DNA of 42,175 bases from assembly GCA_938010715.1 (NCBI GenBank), contig CALLVG010000026.1, positions 1 to 42,175 of the forward strand. The letters are read 5' to 3'. Source of the DNA: an uncultured Saprospiraceae bacterium. Lineage in GTDB: Bacteria > Bacteroidota > Bacteroidia > Chitinophagales > Saprospiraceae. The notes beneath the pieces were generated by a model, which was given only the letters and a program-made list of their open reading frames with translations, searched no databases and had not been told where the DNA came from. Shown here piece by piece: positions 27,701 to 36,700 of the stretch. Made by a program: the position numbers and the translations under genes. Within the stretch, counting starts at the first letter, position 1. The number at the start of each line of letters is the position of its first letter.

Positions 27701-30566
27701 CCATTGAAGAACCATACATGTGGTAGTCAAATTCTAAAATGGCTCCTCCTGCATTTGATAAATCAAAACATGGACTTGTTACTCTTGCAACTTTTGTTGG
27801 ATAATTTGGACTACTCGATTCTGTAAACATGTAATGAGAGCCATCTGTTGGAAGCGACGGACCTGTATTTGATGATATAGTTCCATCTACTTCAAAAGTC
27901 CAATTGAAATCATCGTCGGAATCTTGCGTCCAGTCGCCTGTCGTATTATTGAAACTGTTCGTGTATGGAAAAGAAGAAACTGAAGTCCCACTGCAAACTG
28001 ATGAATTACAGTTCATTGTTGCTGTCAATATTACATCTACTCCTGAACATATTGTCTCATTGTTTGAAACTTCAAGAGTACAATTTGGTTCGACACAAGA
28101 GGGGTGACTATTGCAATCACCGTCTGCACAATCTATTTGTCCGTCGCCGTCATTGTCGATGCCGTCATCACAAATCTCGGAACAACTTGGACCTACTAAT
28201 GTAATCAAACTGCTATTCGCTACACTACAGCCTGTTACACTATTTCTTACTCGTATGGTATAACCATTTGACGAAAGTCCAGTAAAGGTATTTGAAGCTT
28301 GATAGCTCGTACCATTATTGATGCTGTATTGTAAATTGCTACCTGTTGCATTAATTACAATACTTCCATTATCCAAACTTGGACAGTTCGTTGGATTGGT
28401 TGGGGTGATGCTTGATATGGTTGGTGTGCCGCAATCGCCGTCTGCGCAATCTATTTGGCCATCGCCGTCGTTGTCGATGCCGTCATTACAAATTTCACTG
28501 AATACACAGTTAGTAGATTGTACCGATCCATTTTGACTATCACCTATTCCTTGTGGAAGACCGCTACCAATGGGAACACCATCTGCATCTACAGTATTTC
28601 CAAGATTAGTTGTAATAGGATCTGTTGAGGTTCCATTATAAGCACTCCCACTATTGCCTCCTGGCATTGAGGTAGAAACCAAATCATTGTTAACAAAAGA
28701 AGCATCTCCCTCTATTGCATCCGGACAACCATCACCATCGCTATCCAAATCTTGGAAATCGGGAATACCGTCATTATCTGTATCAACGCAGCCAGTATAA
28801 TTTTCCTTTCCAAAAATGAATACTTTTCCGTCTGCACCATCAATGAGTACGGTTTCATAGTTAATTTGTAACTCTGCTATTAGGCTGCCTACAGGAGCAA
28901 GATCAGTTAATGGAAATACCGAGGTATATAAATTTTGAGTACTGTTACCTCCTGCCTTAAATCCAAGATCAATATAAGTTTCTTTGGCTATAAATATTGA
29001 TCCTAAATCACCATTTGCATCACGCGCGATTATTGATTGATCGTTGTTACCTCCTCTCTCCACAAGGAAAACATACAATCCGTTTGTAACTTTTAATGGT
29101 GTAGAATATCCTATCGTATAACTTTTTCCTGGAGCTCCTGCATCTACCTCCATGAAGCTGTTGAGGTTTCTGTCTTGAAAAACTGGAAGAATATCAGTTT
29201 CAAATGTTGAAGAATTCAAATTATAATCCCTTCCTAAATAACTTGTAGTGGAACCAAATTGATTGTGTATCACACCTTGAGCAGCTGGTATTGAAAGAGT
29301 CGTCGTAAAAATATCAGGCGTAATAAAATCCGAATATGGACTTGATTGACTCGTTAAGGTTATAGAATTCAGCGTGTGTTGACCATCCTCGTCAGCTGGA
29401 AAGGTATTAGTTGTAATATCAATGGTAAAGTCACTTGTGGTTAAGAATCCACTCAATACTGGAGTAGAGACAACAGGACATTCAATATCATCCAAGATCC
29501 CATCGTTGTCATCATCTAAGTCACAATCATCACCAATGCCATCTCCATCGTAATCAATAGCATGATTACATGGATTTGTACAGTTATCTACCGTTACTAA
29601 GACTTCGCCAGTATAAGTATTGATTCCACCCGTAACCGTTACTCGATAAGTAGTAGTTGATGCAGGTGTTTTGCTTATGGAAGCAGTTGTTTCTCCACTT
29701 TCCCACGAGTACATAAAAGGTGTGGTCGTTAAAGACAATCTGTCAATAGCCATGTCACTTCGATAGGAATTGCTTGTTGTTCCTTCAAATCTTAAAGAAA
29801 TATTCCCACCGATATAATTACTCAAATCAACTTGTTGTGTTGACCATTGATTACCTTGATCGCCTGATAAAGACCAAAGGCTTGACCAAGTTACTCTATT
29901 GTCTGTGCTAATTTGTAGATCGAGTGTTCCCATTGAAGAACCATACATGTGGTAGTCAAATTCTAAAATGGCTCCTCCTGCATTTGATAAATCAAAACAA
30001 GGACTTGTTACTCTTGCAACTTTTGTTGGATAATTTGGACTACTCGATTCTGTAAACATGTAATGAGAGCCATCTGTTGGAAGCGACGGACCTGTATTTG
30101 ATGATATAGTTCCATCTACTTCAAAAGTCCAATTGAAATCGTCGTCTGTATCTTGCGTCCAATCACCAATTGTATTGTTGAAACTGTTGGTATAAGGAAA
30201 AGAAGAAACTGAATTGCCTGCACAAGTTGGAGCGTTGCAAACTGACATTGAAGCCGTCAACGAAATATTATCTCCACTACAAATGGTGGTATCGTTTTTT
30301 ACGTTTAGGTTTATTGCATCACAATCTGAGTCTGCACAATCAATATCTCCATCACCGTCATCATCAATTCCATTGTTACAGATTTCCATCATGAAACCGG
30401 ATGCACTTTGTAACTTTATAGGTAAAATTGACTCAATAGTCTCAAAAGAGTTATTTGTAAGATATTTTTCAATATCCGTCCCGCTGCCGACACCAAAAAA
30501 TGTTGTACTCAAAAAGTAGAGTAAAACGATATTTGAGAAATAAAATACAGGTAAGTATTTCTGCAT
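21759..30566 (-). CDS. Giant surface protein: MAM, SprB-like, Ig, PKD, HYR, lectin-like and C-module
   Basis: The protein has 2,935 residues and an N-terminal hydrophobic signal segment (about 1-29). There is no N-module. In order it shows: an NGIDDDGDG calcium motif (~60-85); a MAM-like domain (~117-320); a calcium repeat and an unfamiliar ~230-residue domain (~365-592); a SprB-like repeat; a second, almost identical MAM domain (~860-1068); a second SprB-like copy; two Ig-like domains (YQW...YRRG); PKD, SprB-like and PKD; another Ig; a cadherin-like domain; and a HYR domain interrupted by three lectin-like beta domains (~1930-2210). The C-module follows, split by a ~300-residue beta-helix-like insert beginning CGPCG...W...STW. 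It ends in two IYQGP loops and NFIITEQIPR. It is a likely glycan- or protein-binding cargo or adhesin (inferred). Its last ~1,700 residues are paralogous to the upstream gene; duplicates are annotated separately. Confidence 0.95.
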   Translation of the reverse strand: MQKYLPVFYFSNIVLLYFLSTTFFGVGSGTDIEKYLTNNSFETIESILPIKLQSASGFMMEICNNGIDDDGDGDIDCADSDCDAINLNVKNDTTICSGDNISLTASMSVCNAPTCAGNSVSSFPYTNSFNNTIGDWTQDTDDDFNWTFEVDGTISSNTGPSLPTDGSHYMFTESSSPNYPTKVARVTSPCFDLSNAGGAILEFDYHMYGSSMGTLDLQISTDNRVTWSSLWSLSGDQGNQWSTQQVDLSNYIGGNISLRFEGTTSNSYRSDMAIDRLSLTTTPFMYSWESGETTASISKTPASTTTYRVTVTGGINTYTGEVLVTVDNCTNPCNHAIDYDGDGIGDDCDLDDDNDGILDDIECPVVSTPVLSGFLTTSDFTIDITTNTFPADEDGQHTLNSITLTSQSSPYSDFITPDIFTTTLSIPAAQGVIHNQFGSTTSYLGRDYNLNSSTFETDILPVFQDRNLNSFMEVDAGAPGKSYTIGYSTPLKVTNGLYVFLVERGGNNDQSIIARDANGDLGSIFIAKETYIDLGFKAGGNSTQNLYTSVFPLTDLAPVGSLIAELQINYETVLIDGADGKVFIFGKENYTGCVDTDNDGIPDFQDLDSDGDGCPDAIEGDASFVNNDLVSTSMPGGNSGSAYNGTSTDPITTNLGNTVDADGVPIGSGLPQGIGDSQNGSVQSTNCVFSEICNDGIDNDGDGQIDCADGDCGTPTISSITPTNPTNCPSLDNGSIVINATGSNLQYSINNGTSYQASNTFTGLSSNGYTIRVRNSVTGCSVANSSLITLVGPSCSEICDDGIDNDGDGQIDCADGDCNSHPSCVEPNCTLEVSNNETICSGVDVILTATMNCNSSVCSGTSVSSFPYTNSFNNTTGDWTQDSDDDFNWTFEVDGTISSNTGPSLPTDGSHYMFTESSSPNYPTKVARVTSPCFDLSNAGGAILEFDYHMYGSSMGTLDLQISTDNRATWSSLWSLSGDQGNQWSTQQVDLSNYIGGNISLRFEGTTSNSYRSDMAIDRLSLTTTPFTYSWESGETTASISKTPASTTTYRVTVTGGSNTYTGEVVVTVDVCNEICDNGIDDDGDGQIDCEDGDCGTPTISSITPTNPTNCPSLDNGSIVINATGSNLQYSINNGTSYQVSNTFTGLSSNGYTIRVRNSVTGCSVANSSLITLVDPSCSEICDDGIDNDGDGQVDCDDPDCVVSSEGSIVGNEEGCGAYNPLEIVNTGDAIGYGNIQYQWQTSNDGVIWSNFSSATLTTFDPPTIAQTTYYRRGARNEFCTTWSYSNIVEKVVVNNYTNAGQVAGGESNCGEYDPILITSITPPSGGSDSTPSYQWQSKIAGGNWTNISGARSSTYDPPVINQTHEYRRGVRIAPCTNLIFSNIVVMEVLGGLNANIETYPTSDLCATAGYDFAAQNIGSEVIYYWNFGPYASSTSTTGIGPHQISFDVPRTSASTTIEVELIVDTGICDSRDTVEVVVLAGIDTTSIIKTDPTSCDVPNGSITINADYYSGNNIEVSLDGGTSWEPRNKLNFNGLNAGPYDIQIRYIGHTCVYDFGRVILSDVTVVSSGILENYDLECDDLTHSFSTTADATIDAYNWDFGSGASPATATGEGPHNITYATYGTKTVSLTIYQNGCNTVYPESFELIQNVTNAGEIAEDQFLCGSNDPAPLTNISNATGGTGGIISYQWQQRTKTTPIIWGNWGNIPGETALSFDPPTLTEETQYRRMASRTSCGGSVPTNVVSVTPSTQPDANINSFTSVCPGQAYSNDVSSNDNNVLSPSYKIYTPAQNGSVNIFDDGSFIYEPNTLFCGIDKFVYEVCNHAGTCCDTATVNVDLTDPSAPVLFDIPEDISLHCDEDVPTPPFVLALENCLEVELGMDEVSTQGLSSCELHTYDITRVWTATDYCGLSANDSQTITVEDITAPGIYRIYTLPNGTKMIGGFVDHVGERWKHITLPITFVTKPVIFTQVISDNDASATSVQLKNISKSQFDIRLMDEEANDAVSHGRERIAWIAMEEGTSTLNNPFEVSSFLGDSNSKGINFSQSFTTSPVVIANTQTAYSSEPVELRIPSLNSTNASFYMQEDQSADIETTHSIEGVAYAAFANEGNLALPSGEIFGETGKTSLSGDAWKEITLSHGYKNPIVIATITTENDNNPVAVRVKEVTPSSFFMKIDGWDYQTNTHGTEEISFVVIEGSIPFDQTVACDAIPAPLAIGTEIITVDNCDVAVNIEYSETPNTNNCAPENIITRTWYSEDECGNAVSYSRQIAVFDNVDPAFTVPADVTIQCEDDINDLSLTGDVHDESDNCATGIEATYVDLYSGTFECDSSFTVVRQWTLHDNCGNSVTKNQNINVIHRGIKIEIKMMLQGALFDTNDGLMRDDLRSLGLLPLTEPYTEIPSYQHIGGGDETVEPAVFDVTGSNAIVDWVFIEIRNATKHDSIIATRSALLQRDGDVVDIDGVSPVNFNSVQPGQYNFSIRHRNHLGTVTQYPKLLKNEPQIEPFDFTTEVELDSTNLTSAFDFDGDSLVYICQNTERSKNTILSPLYKLNDYYSQDTTMTCGPCGTFKTIKNGQWMDSSTWENGSVPPTVLIGKEVVINHVVDLSNYLEIGADALLWIEKGALTVNSHFNIVDNGVVYALDANITSSDQLYIASSPALKPKFVMYGGQLNIGKDYKNNGGDLVFRNVCVKSELGYQNIGGYENFKAVQVELTTGDFKIFATNSTLKATQSRFKLHNGNFINDGQFAGKENILWMLDGGIQNDGTWESSISNYCMSAATNLVNNELPPNQDCDNIFSHFDKFICGDVVDKLIVENIISNPILPQIGSWGTHAQQITPNGNALWAGDYNSDRRTIYQGPANDISNLFVRVITDPDNLSALPNYIRKAYDSADIDLNGDVIYQGPNNERAKLLFRSILITPSNSQYLPNFIITEQIPR
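26981..27348 (-). repeat. SprB-like duplication copy B2
   Basis: This 368-bp segment is repeated at 28130-28497 with a constant offset of 1,149 bases and few changes. It encodes a SprB-like domain (PSLDNGSIVI, then YSINNGTSY) plus flanking NGIDNDGDG calcium motifs; the two protein copies differ at about five of ~105 positions. Confidence 0.9.
27361..27984 (-). repeat. MAM-domain duplication copy A2
   Basis: This 624-bp segment is repeated at 29590-30213 with a constant offset of 2,229 bases. The encoded MAM-like domain (DDDFNWTFEVDG, FDYHMYGSS) differs at only about six of ~206 residues between copies, indicating recent duplication or gene conversion. Confidence 0.92.
28130..28497 (-). repeat. 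SprB-like duplication copy B1
   Basis: Partner of 26981-27348. In the protein it precedes the second MAM copy, whereas a unique segment of about 1.1 kb separates it from the first MAM copy. Confidence 0.9.
29590..30213 (-). repeat. MAM-domain duplication copy A1
   Basis: Partner of 27361-27984, forming the first domain after the signal segment and leading calcium motif. It is followed by a calcium repeat and a unique ~230-residue domain not present after the second copy. Confidence 0.92.
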
Positions 30567-30748
30567 AATGCTATTGATTTGAGAATATGACTTTTCAGAA
30601 TAAAAACTATTATTTTTGAGTGGTAATTTTTCGATTATTCTTTGTTGCCAGAAAGCTCATTTATACTCGATAAACTCCCTTTCCCGCGCCTCGATTAATC
30701 AAAAAATTACGAACTCAAAAAGTTAACTACTTGTTTTTTCACCGTTCT
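30567..30748. other. 182-bp gap between the two largest genes
   Basis: No hairpin with a U-tract and no promoter of the Bacteroidota type was found, so the 21759-30566 gene could be co-transcribed with the gene upstream of it. This is an argument from absence. Confidence 0.4.
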
Positions 30749-33700
30749 TTAACGAGGCAATTGCTCGTTGATGATAAAGTTTGGAAGCAGTTGACTATTG
30801 CCTGGGTGCCGCAAAATCACATCGAACAATAATTTACTTCTATCATTATCAGGCCCTTGATAAATCACATTTCCATCCATATCTAAATCTGCATTGTCGT
30901 ATGATTTTCTGATGTAGTTTGGAAGAAGATTGGTATTGTTGGAATCTGTGATAACTTGAACAAACAAGGTATTTATATCATTGCTTGGGCCTTGGTAAAT
31001 TGTTTTTCTATCTCCATTCAAATCAGCTGCCCAGCTTGCATAATTTTTCTGAATTTTTGCCATTGGGTGGCTACCATGAACTAACTCTTTAAGAGGATCC
31101 TCACCCAATGTAGTTGGGTCTATAATTTCACAATTTTGCTCCACAAGAATTGCTTCCATCAAATCACATGACTGGAAGATAGGAATAGAATTAGCAGGAA
31201 TTCCAATAGGATTACCACTCAAACAGTAACGATTAATACTTGCTTGCCAGTTACCCGTATTCTCCAGATTTCCACTTTCAATCAAAACGCCTGACATATT
31301 ACCAGAGACCAAACCCTCATTTTTGAAATTTCCATTGATTATATGGAATTTCCCATCGATTAAATCAAACTTACCATTAGTCAATACGCTTAGGATTCCA
31401 TCAGCAATAGAGACACAAACATTCTTATGAAATTCTTCCCCTCCAATCGAATAATCTCCTGCGACATTTACGCAAACATTTTCTAAATAAGATTCTGATA
31501 AATTCCAATTAAAATACTGACCGCCTATATCTAATGTACCTCCTTTCATTATAAATTTTGTATCTCCTTGAGCTATTGATTTGATCCTTAAATTAGAGCC
31601 AATATTTACATCTGAATTTAAAATATGAGCTAATCCACCATTTAAAAGCAAATCATTGTTTTGAATTATCAAACCGCCATTTTCAACCCAAAGTATCGAA
31701 CCAATTCCCACTTTGACGAAATCTGTAGTAGTTACTGTGTGCGTAATTCTCACATTTTCATTACTGAGATTCTTTGGTGGTATATTACCATTCAACCAAA
31801 TACTTGGGTCATCCCAATTCCCATTATTGACGGTCGCATAATCACCGCATGGGCCACAGATATCACCGTGAGACTTGTGATAAGCAATCGCTGTTGTTGA
31901 TATTTCAAAATCAGAATCATCATGACAAATAACGATTTTGCCATCTCGGTCAAGGTCTTCCCAACCATAACTTTCGTTAAAAATATCAGTAATACGATCT
32001 GGTTTTGTAAAATCAATTTTGGAGTTCCCTGGATCTTCAGTTAACAGTTTGGTTTCTTTAGTCATCGCTCCAAGGTGGTTTCTGTGTCTGATGGCTACAT
32101 TATAACTACCAGGTTGTACCACATTGAATTTTAATGGTGAAAAACCATCAATATCAACGATGTCACCGTCACGCTGCATCAGTGCTGATCGCGTACCAAT
32201 AATAGAATCCTTTTTGGTAGCATTTCTGATTTCTACAAATACCCAATCGACAATCGCTTGTGGTCCAGTTACATCAAAAACTGCTGGATCGACTGTTTCT
32301 CCACCACCTTCACCAATATGCAAAAAGTGTGCATAATCTGTGTAAGGTTCGGTTGTTGGCAATAGGCCATAAGCTCTCAAATCATCACGCATGAGCGTAT
32401 CTGGTGATTTGTACATGGCACCTTGCAAGAACATTTTCAGTCTTAAACTAACACCTTGGTGGATGATGTTGACTAATTGTGTATCTACTACTGCATTTCC
32501 ACAACCATCTTCCAATGTCCATTCTCTATATACCGTAAAACTTGAGTCACATGTAAATGGCGTCAGGAAAATATCATTGTAAGTTGCTTCTAAATCAGTT
32601 GCACAATTGTCTGACTCGTCCGTCACATCGCCAGTCAATGTCAAATCATCAATGTCATCCAAACAAGAAACTTCTACATCTGCTGGTACTGTAAAAGTTG
32701 GAGGTGTATTGTCAAAAACGCTTAAGCTACGTGTATAAGATGTTGAATTTCCACACTCATCTGTTGAAGTCCATGTGCGAACCAATAGGTTATCAGGAGC
32801 ACAGTTATTTGAATTTAACACCTCTTCATACTCCATTTCAATAGTCAAATCACAATTATCTACTGCGATTATTTCAACTCCTTGTTGTAAAGGATTTGGA
32901 ATTGCATCACAAGAGAAACTTCCGTCAAAAGGAATACTTCCTTCTACGACCATGTATGACAAAATTCTTGTATCGTGGGTTCCATTCTCATATTCCCACT
33001 CTTCTAATTTAATATCAAAAGAAGTAGCCGTTACATTTTTAATCCGAATGATTGGCTGATTTCCAATATTTGAGTTGACTGTAGCAACGACCACCGCGTT
33101 GTGGTAAGTATTGTTAAGATTAATAGTTTTCCATGATGAAGCAACATCTTCATGACCAACTTCACCATAAACTTCTCCAGAAGCTAAGGTCAAATCTCCA
33201 ACATTACTCATTACCAAATATCCAAGTTTTTCGTCTATGTGGCTTGTTTCTGTATCAGCAGATTGCTCTTCTCTAATACTCATTGTTATTCCAGTAGAAC
33301 TGTAACCAGAAGGTTCAAGTCCTACAGGATCATTTTCAAAAGTAGTCTGAAGGCCTGCTAAGAAAATTGGATCTGATCCATAATTTTGTAAAAACCCAAT
33401 TGAGGTTCCATTCGTACTTACAGATAGTTCTTCTACTTCACCATTACCCAAATCACCTTGCTCAATTGCAAACCAAGCAACACTTTCTCTTCCATGTTTT
33501 CCATCCAATGCTTCTTCTTCTCTCAACCTCATTTCAAATTGTGAAGAAGAAATATTTCTCAACTGAACCACGGCTGTAGAGTCATCTACCTCAGAAGTTA
33601 CTTGCGTAAAGATTACAGGTTTGGTTGGAAAAGAGATTGGTAAGGAAATATATTTCCAGTGTTCTCCAACGTTTTCCATCACACCTGCTACCATTTTTTT

Positions 33701-36700
33701 ACCGTTTGGTAAAGTATAAATACGGTAGATGTCTGGAGCAGTGATGTCCTCAACTGTAATTTTCTGCTCATCAGAATTTGCATTTCCACAATAATCAGTT
33801 GCAGTCCAAATTCTTCTAATTTCATAATCATAAATTGAGCAAGTATCAATTCCTTGAGTTGAAACTTCATCCAATCCAAGAGAAACAGTCAAACAGTTTT
33901 CCAATGCTCTTACAAATGGAGGTAGTGGAACTTCCTCATCACAGTGAATGGTAATGTCATCTGGAATATTTTCTAATTGAGGTGCTTCTGTATCAGTCAA
34001 ATTTAATTGAACCACAGCTTTATCGCAACAAGTTCCATTATCACTACAAACTTCGTAGGTAAATTGATCTGTTCCACAGAAAGTCGTATTCGGGTCGTAA
34101 TAGAATGTTCCATCTGAGAAAATTGTCACGGTACCATTTGTTGCTGGCATATCAATTCTATAAGTTGCATTTTGAACATTCGCATCATTGAGTGATACAT
34201 TTTCTGCAAAAGTTTGACCTGGACAAACGCTGCTGAAAGTTTCGCCATTTGCGACAGGGCTCGTAGAAGGTGTTACTACTACGACATTTGATTCTACTAT
34301 ATATGGGCATCCTTCTCTCCAAGCAATTCTTCTGTATTGAGTGACTTCCGTCAAAACACCTGGATCATATTCTATTCCATTTGCGCTAGCAATATCTTGC
34401 CATGCCCCCCAAACATTAGGGTTTAGCTTGGTTCGTTTTTGCCATTGATAAACAATCTCACTCCCGCCTCCACCTGATGCAGCAATCACATTATTCAAAA
34501 CATCTGGATCTGGGTCAGCACATAAAAACTGATCAGAAGCAATCTCCCCGCCGTTATCCAAACTTGCGATAATCTGGAAATCTTCAGCGTACGGTACCAA
34601 ACAGTTATTAGATTCGGTTTCTAAGGAGATAGATTTTTCACCGAAAGTGTTATAAAGTACATTGTGAGGGCCAGCCCCAGTAGCTGTTGCAGGAGAAGCA
34701 TCTGCTCCAAAATCCCAAGTATAAGTATCAATTCCTGCATTTTGAATGGCAGAGAATGTTTTGGCGAATCCGTCGCATTCTACATCATAATCTTCATTAA
34801 TCCCAGAAGCTGGTACAGATGGCTCTATTAAACTAATACTCCCTACTTGATAAGAACATTCTCCATCTGCATATCTCAAATAGATGGTATAATTTCCAGA
34901 TCCAATATTATTTACCGAAAACTCATTGATAGGTTCCCAATTAAGCCCCGCATCAATAGATACTTGAACATCGGAACCTGCTGGGTACGTAGGAAAAATA
35001 TCTATACCTCCATTATTTGAAGCGCAGGTAGAAGGGTGTCTTGGCAGTATATTAGTCGCTTTTAATTCAGGTTTTCCACTCAAACTAAGTACATCTTGTA
35101 CTGTACATCCGTTCATAACAACATCAAGTGTTACATCGAAAGCAGTTGATGGAACATCATCTGGGAAATCGAAACTAACAGAATGAGGGCCATTACCTCC
35201 TGCGGTAGAAGGCGTTGCATAAGGTCCAAAATTCCAGATATAGGTAGCAGAAGTAGATCCTGCATCTGAGGCAAGGAAAAGGTATGAAACATTTCCACAA
35301 ACAGTTCCAAGTGGTGCTGTAGCAAACTGCGCTACTGGCTCGCCAACTACTTCTTTTGTTACGGTGTTTGAATATATCCAGTTAGAACAAGGTGAGCGTC
35401 TTGCCAACCTTCTATATTGAGTAGTCTCCGTAATCGTTGATGGGTCGTAAGCATAGCTTATTGCACCCGAAATAGTTGACCAGTTACCAGTTGTTCTTGA
35501 TTCCCATCGATATTGTACCGAACCATTAGCGCCGCCAGAAGGTTCGGCAATATTCATTACGTTAATCGGATCAAAACTTCCACACATTGATTCGTCAGCA
35601 CCAATCGTTCCTCCATTATTGAAGTTATTAACTACTGTTTTTTCAACTACATTAGAAATCAAATAAGCTGCACAAGAAGAGCGTCTTGCTTTTCTTCTGT
35701 AATAAGTTGTTTGCGTAATTGTTGGTGGATCGAATGACTCTGTAACCGCACCTGAAATATTAGCCCAAGTACTGTTATCCGTTGAAGATTCCCACTGATA
35801 CTCAATCGTGCCACCCTGACCACCTGAAGCAGCACCAAGGCTGCTGATTTCCGTTGGGTCATAACTTCCACATTTTTCCTCTGCTCCAATTATAAAACCT
35901 GGATCGGTTAGATTATCTGCAACCGTGATGGTCAGTGTATTTGAATATATTTGATTAGAACAACCATCACGAGATGCTCCTCTTCTGTAGTAAGTTGTTT
36001 GTGCCAAAGCTCCTGGCTGATAAGTTAAAGCAGTAGCTCCTCCAATAATCGTCCACCTTGAATTATCTGCTGAAGACTCCCATTGGTATTCAATCATCAA
36101 TCCGCTTCCTCCTGATGCAGTAGTGGTACTGGTCAAAAGAGCAGGTGTATCTCCACTACAAATTGATTGGTCGGCAGCTACTGCACCTGCAGTAGTTACG
36201 TTGACATAATTTGTAATCTGGATGGTTTCATTTTCAGTATCCACACAGTGTGCACCATTCGTTACTGTAACCGTGTAGTTACCATCTTGTAAGTGATAAC
36301 GGTCGCCATCATTTCTTGCAATATCTGTTATCTGATTTGGATTCAATGCTTGCCCAATAAACAGACGTACATCATCCATTAATCCAACATAGTAGTTTCC
36401 ACTACCACCCCCAAATCCAGAACCATTGTCATAATATCCTAAACCTCCATTTCCACTGTGATTCCCTATTGCAGAATAAGTTGCTGTGACTGGCGTTGAT
36501 GCAGTTCCATCTAAATAAATAGAGAAAACCCCTTCATCAAAAACCATGGCAACATGATGCCAAGCACCATCAGCTGGTATCGTTAATGGGTTAGAATTCA
36601 CCTGCACTCCTCCATGTCTTACAGCCCCTTCCAATCTATTATTATTGAGTCGAAGCGCAATACCGTTAGTAGCCCCCCCTTCATCAAGTATGGTTTTAAT

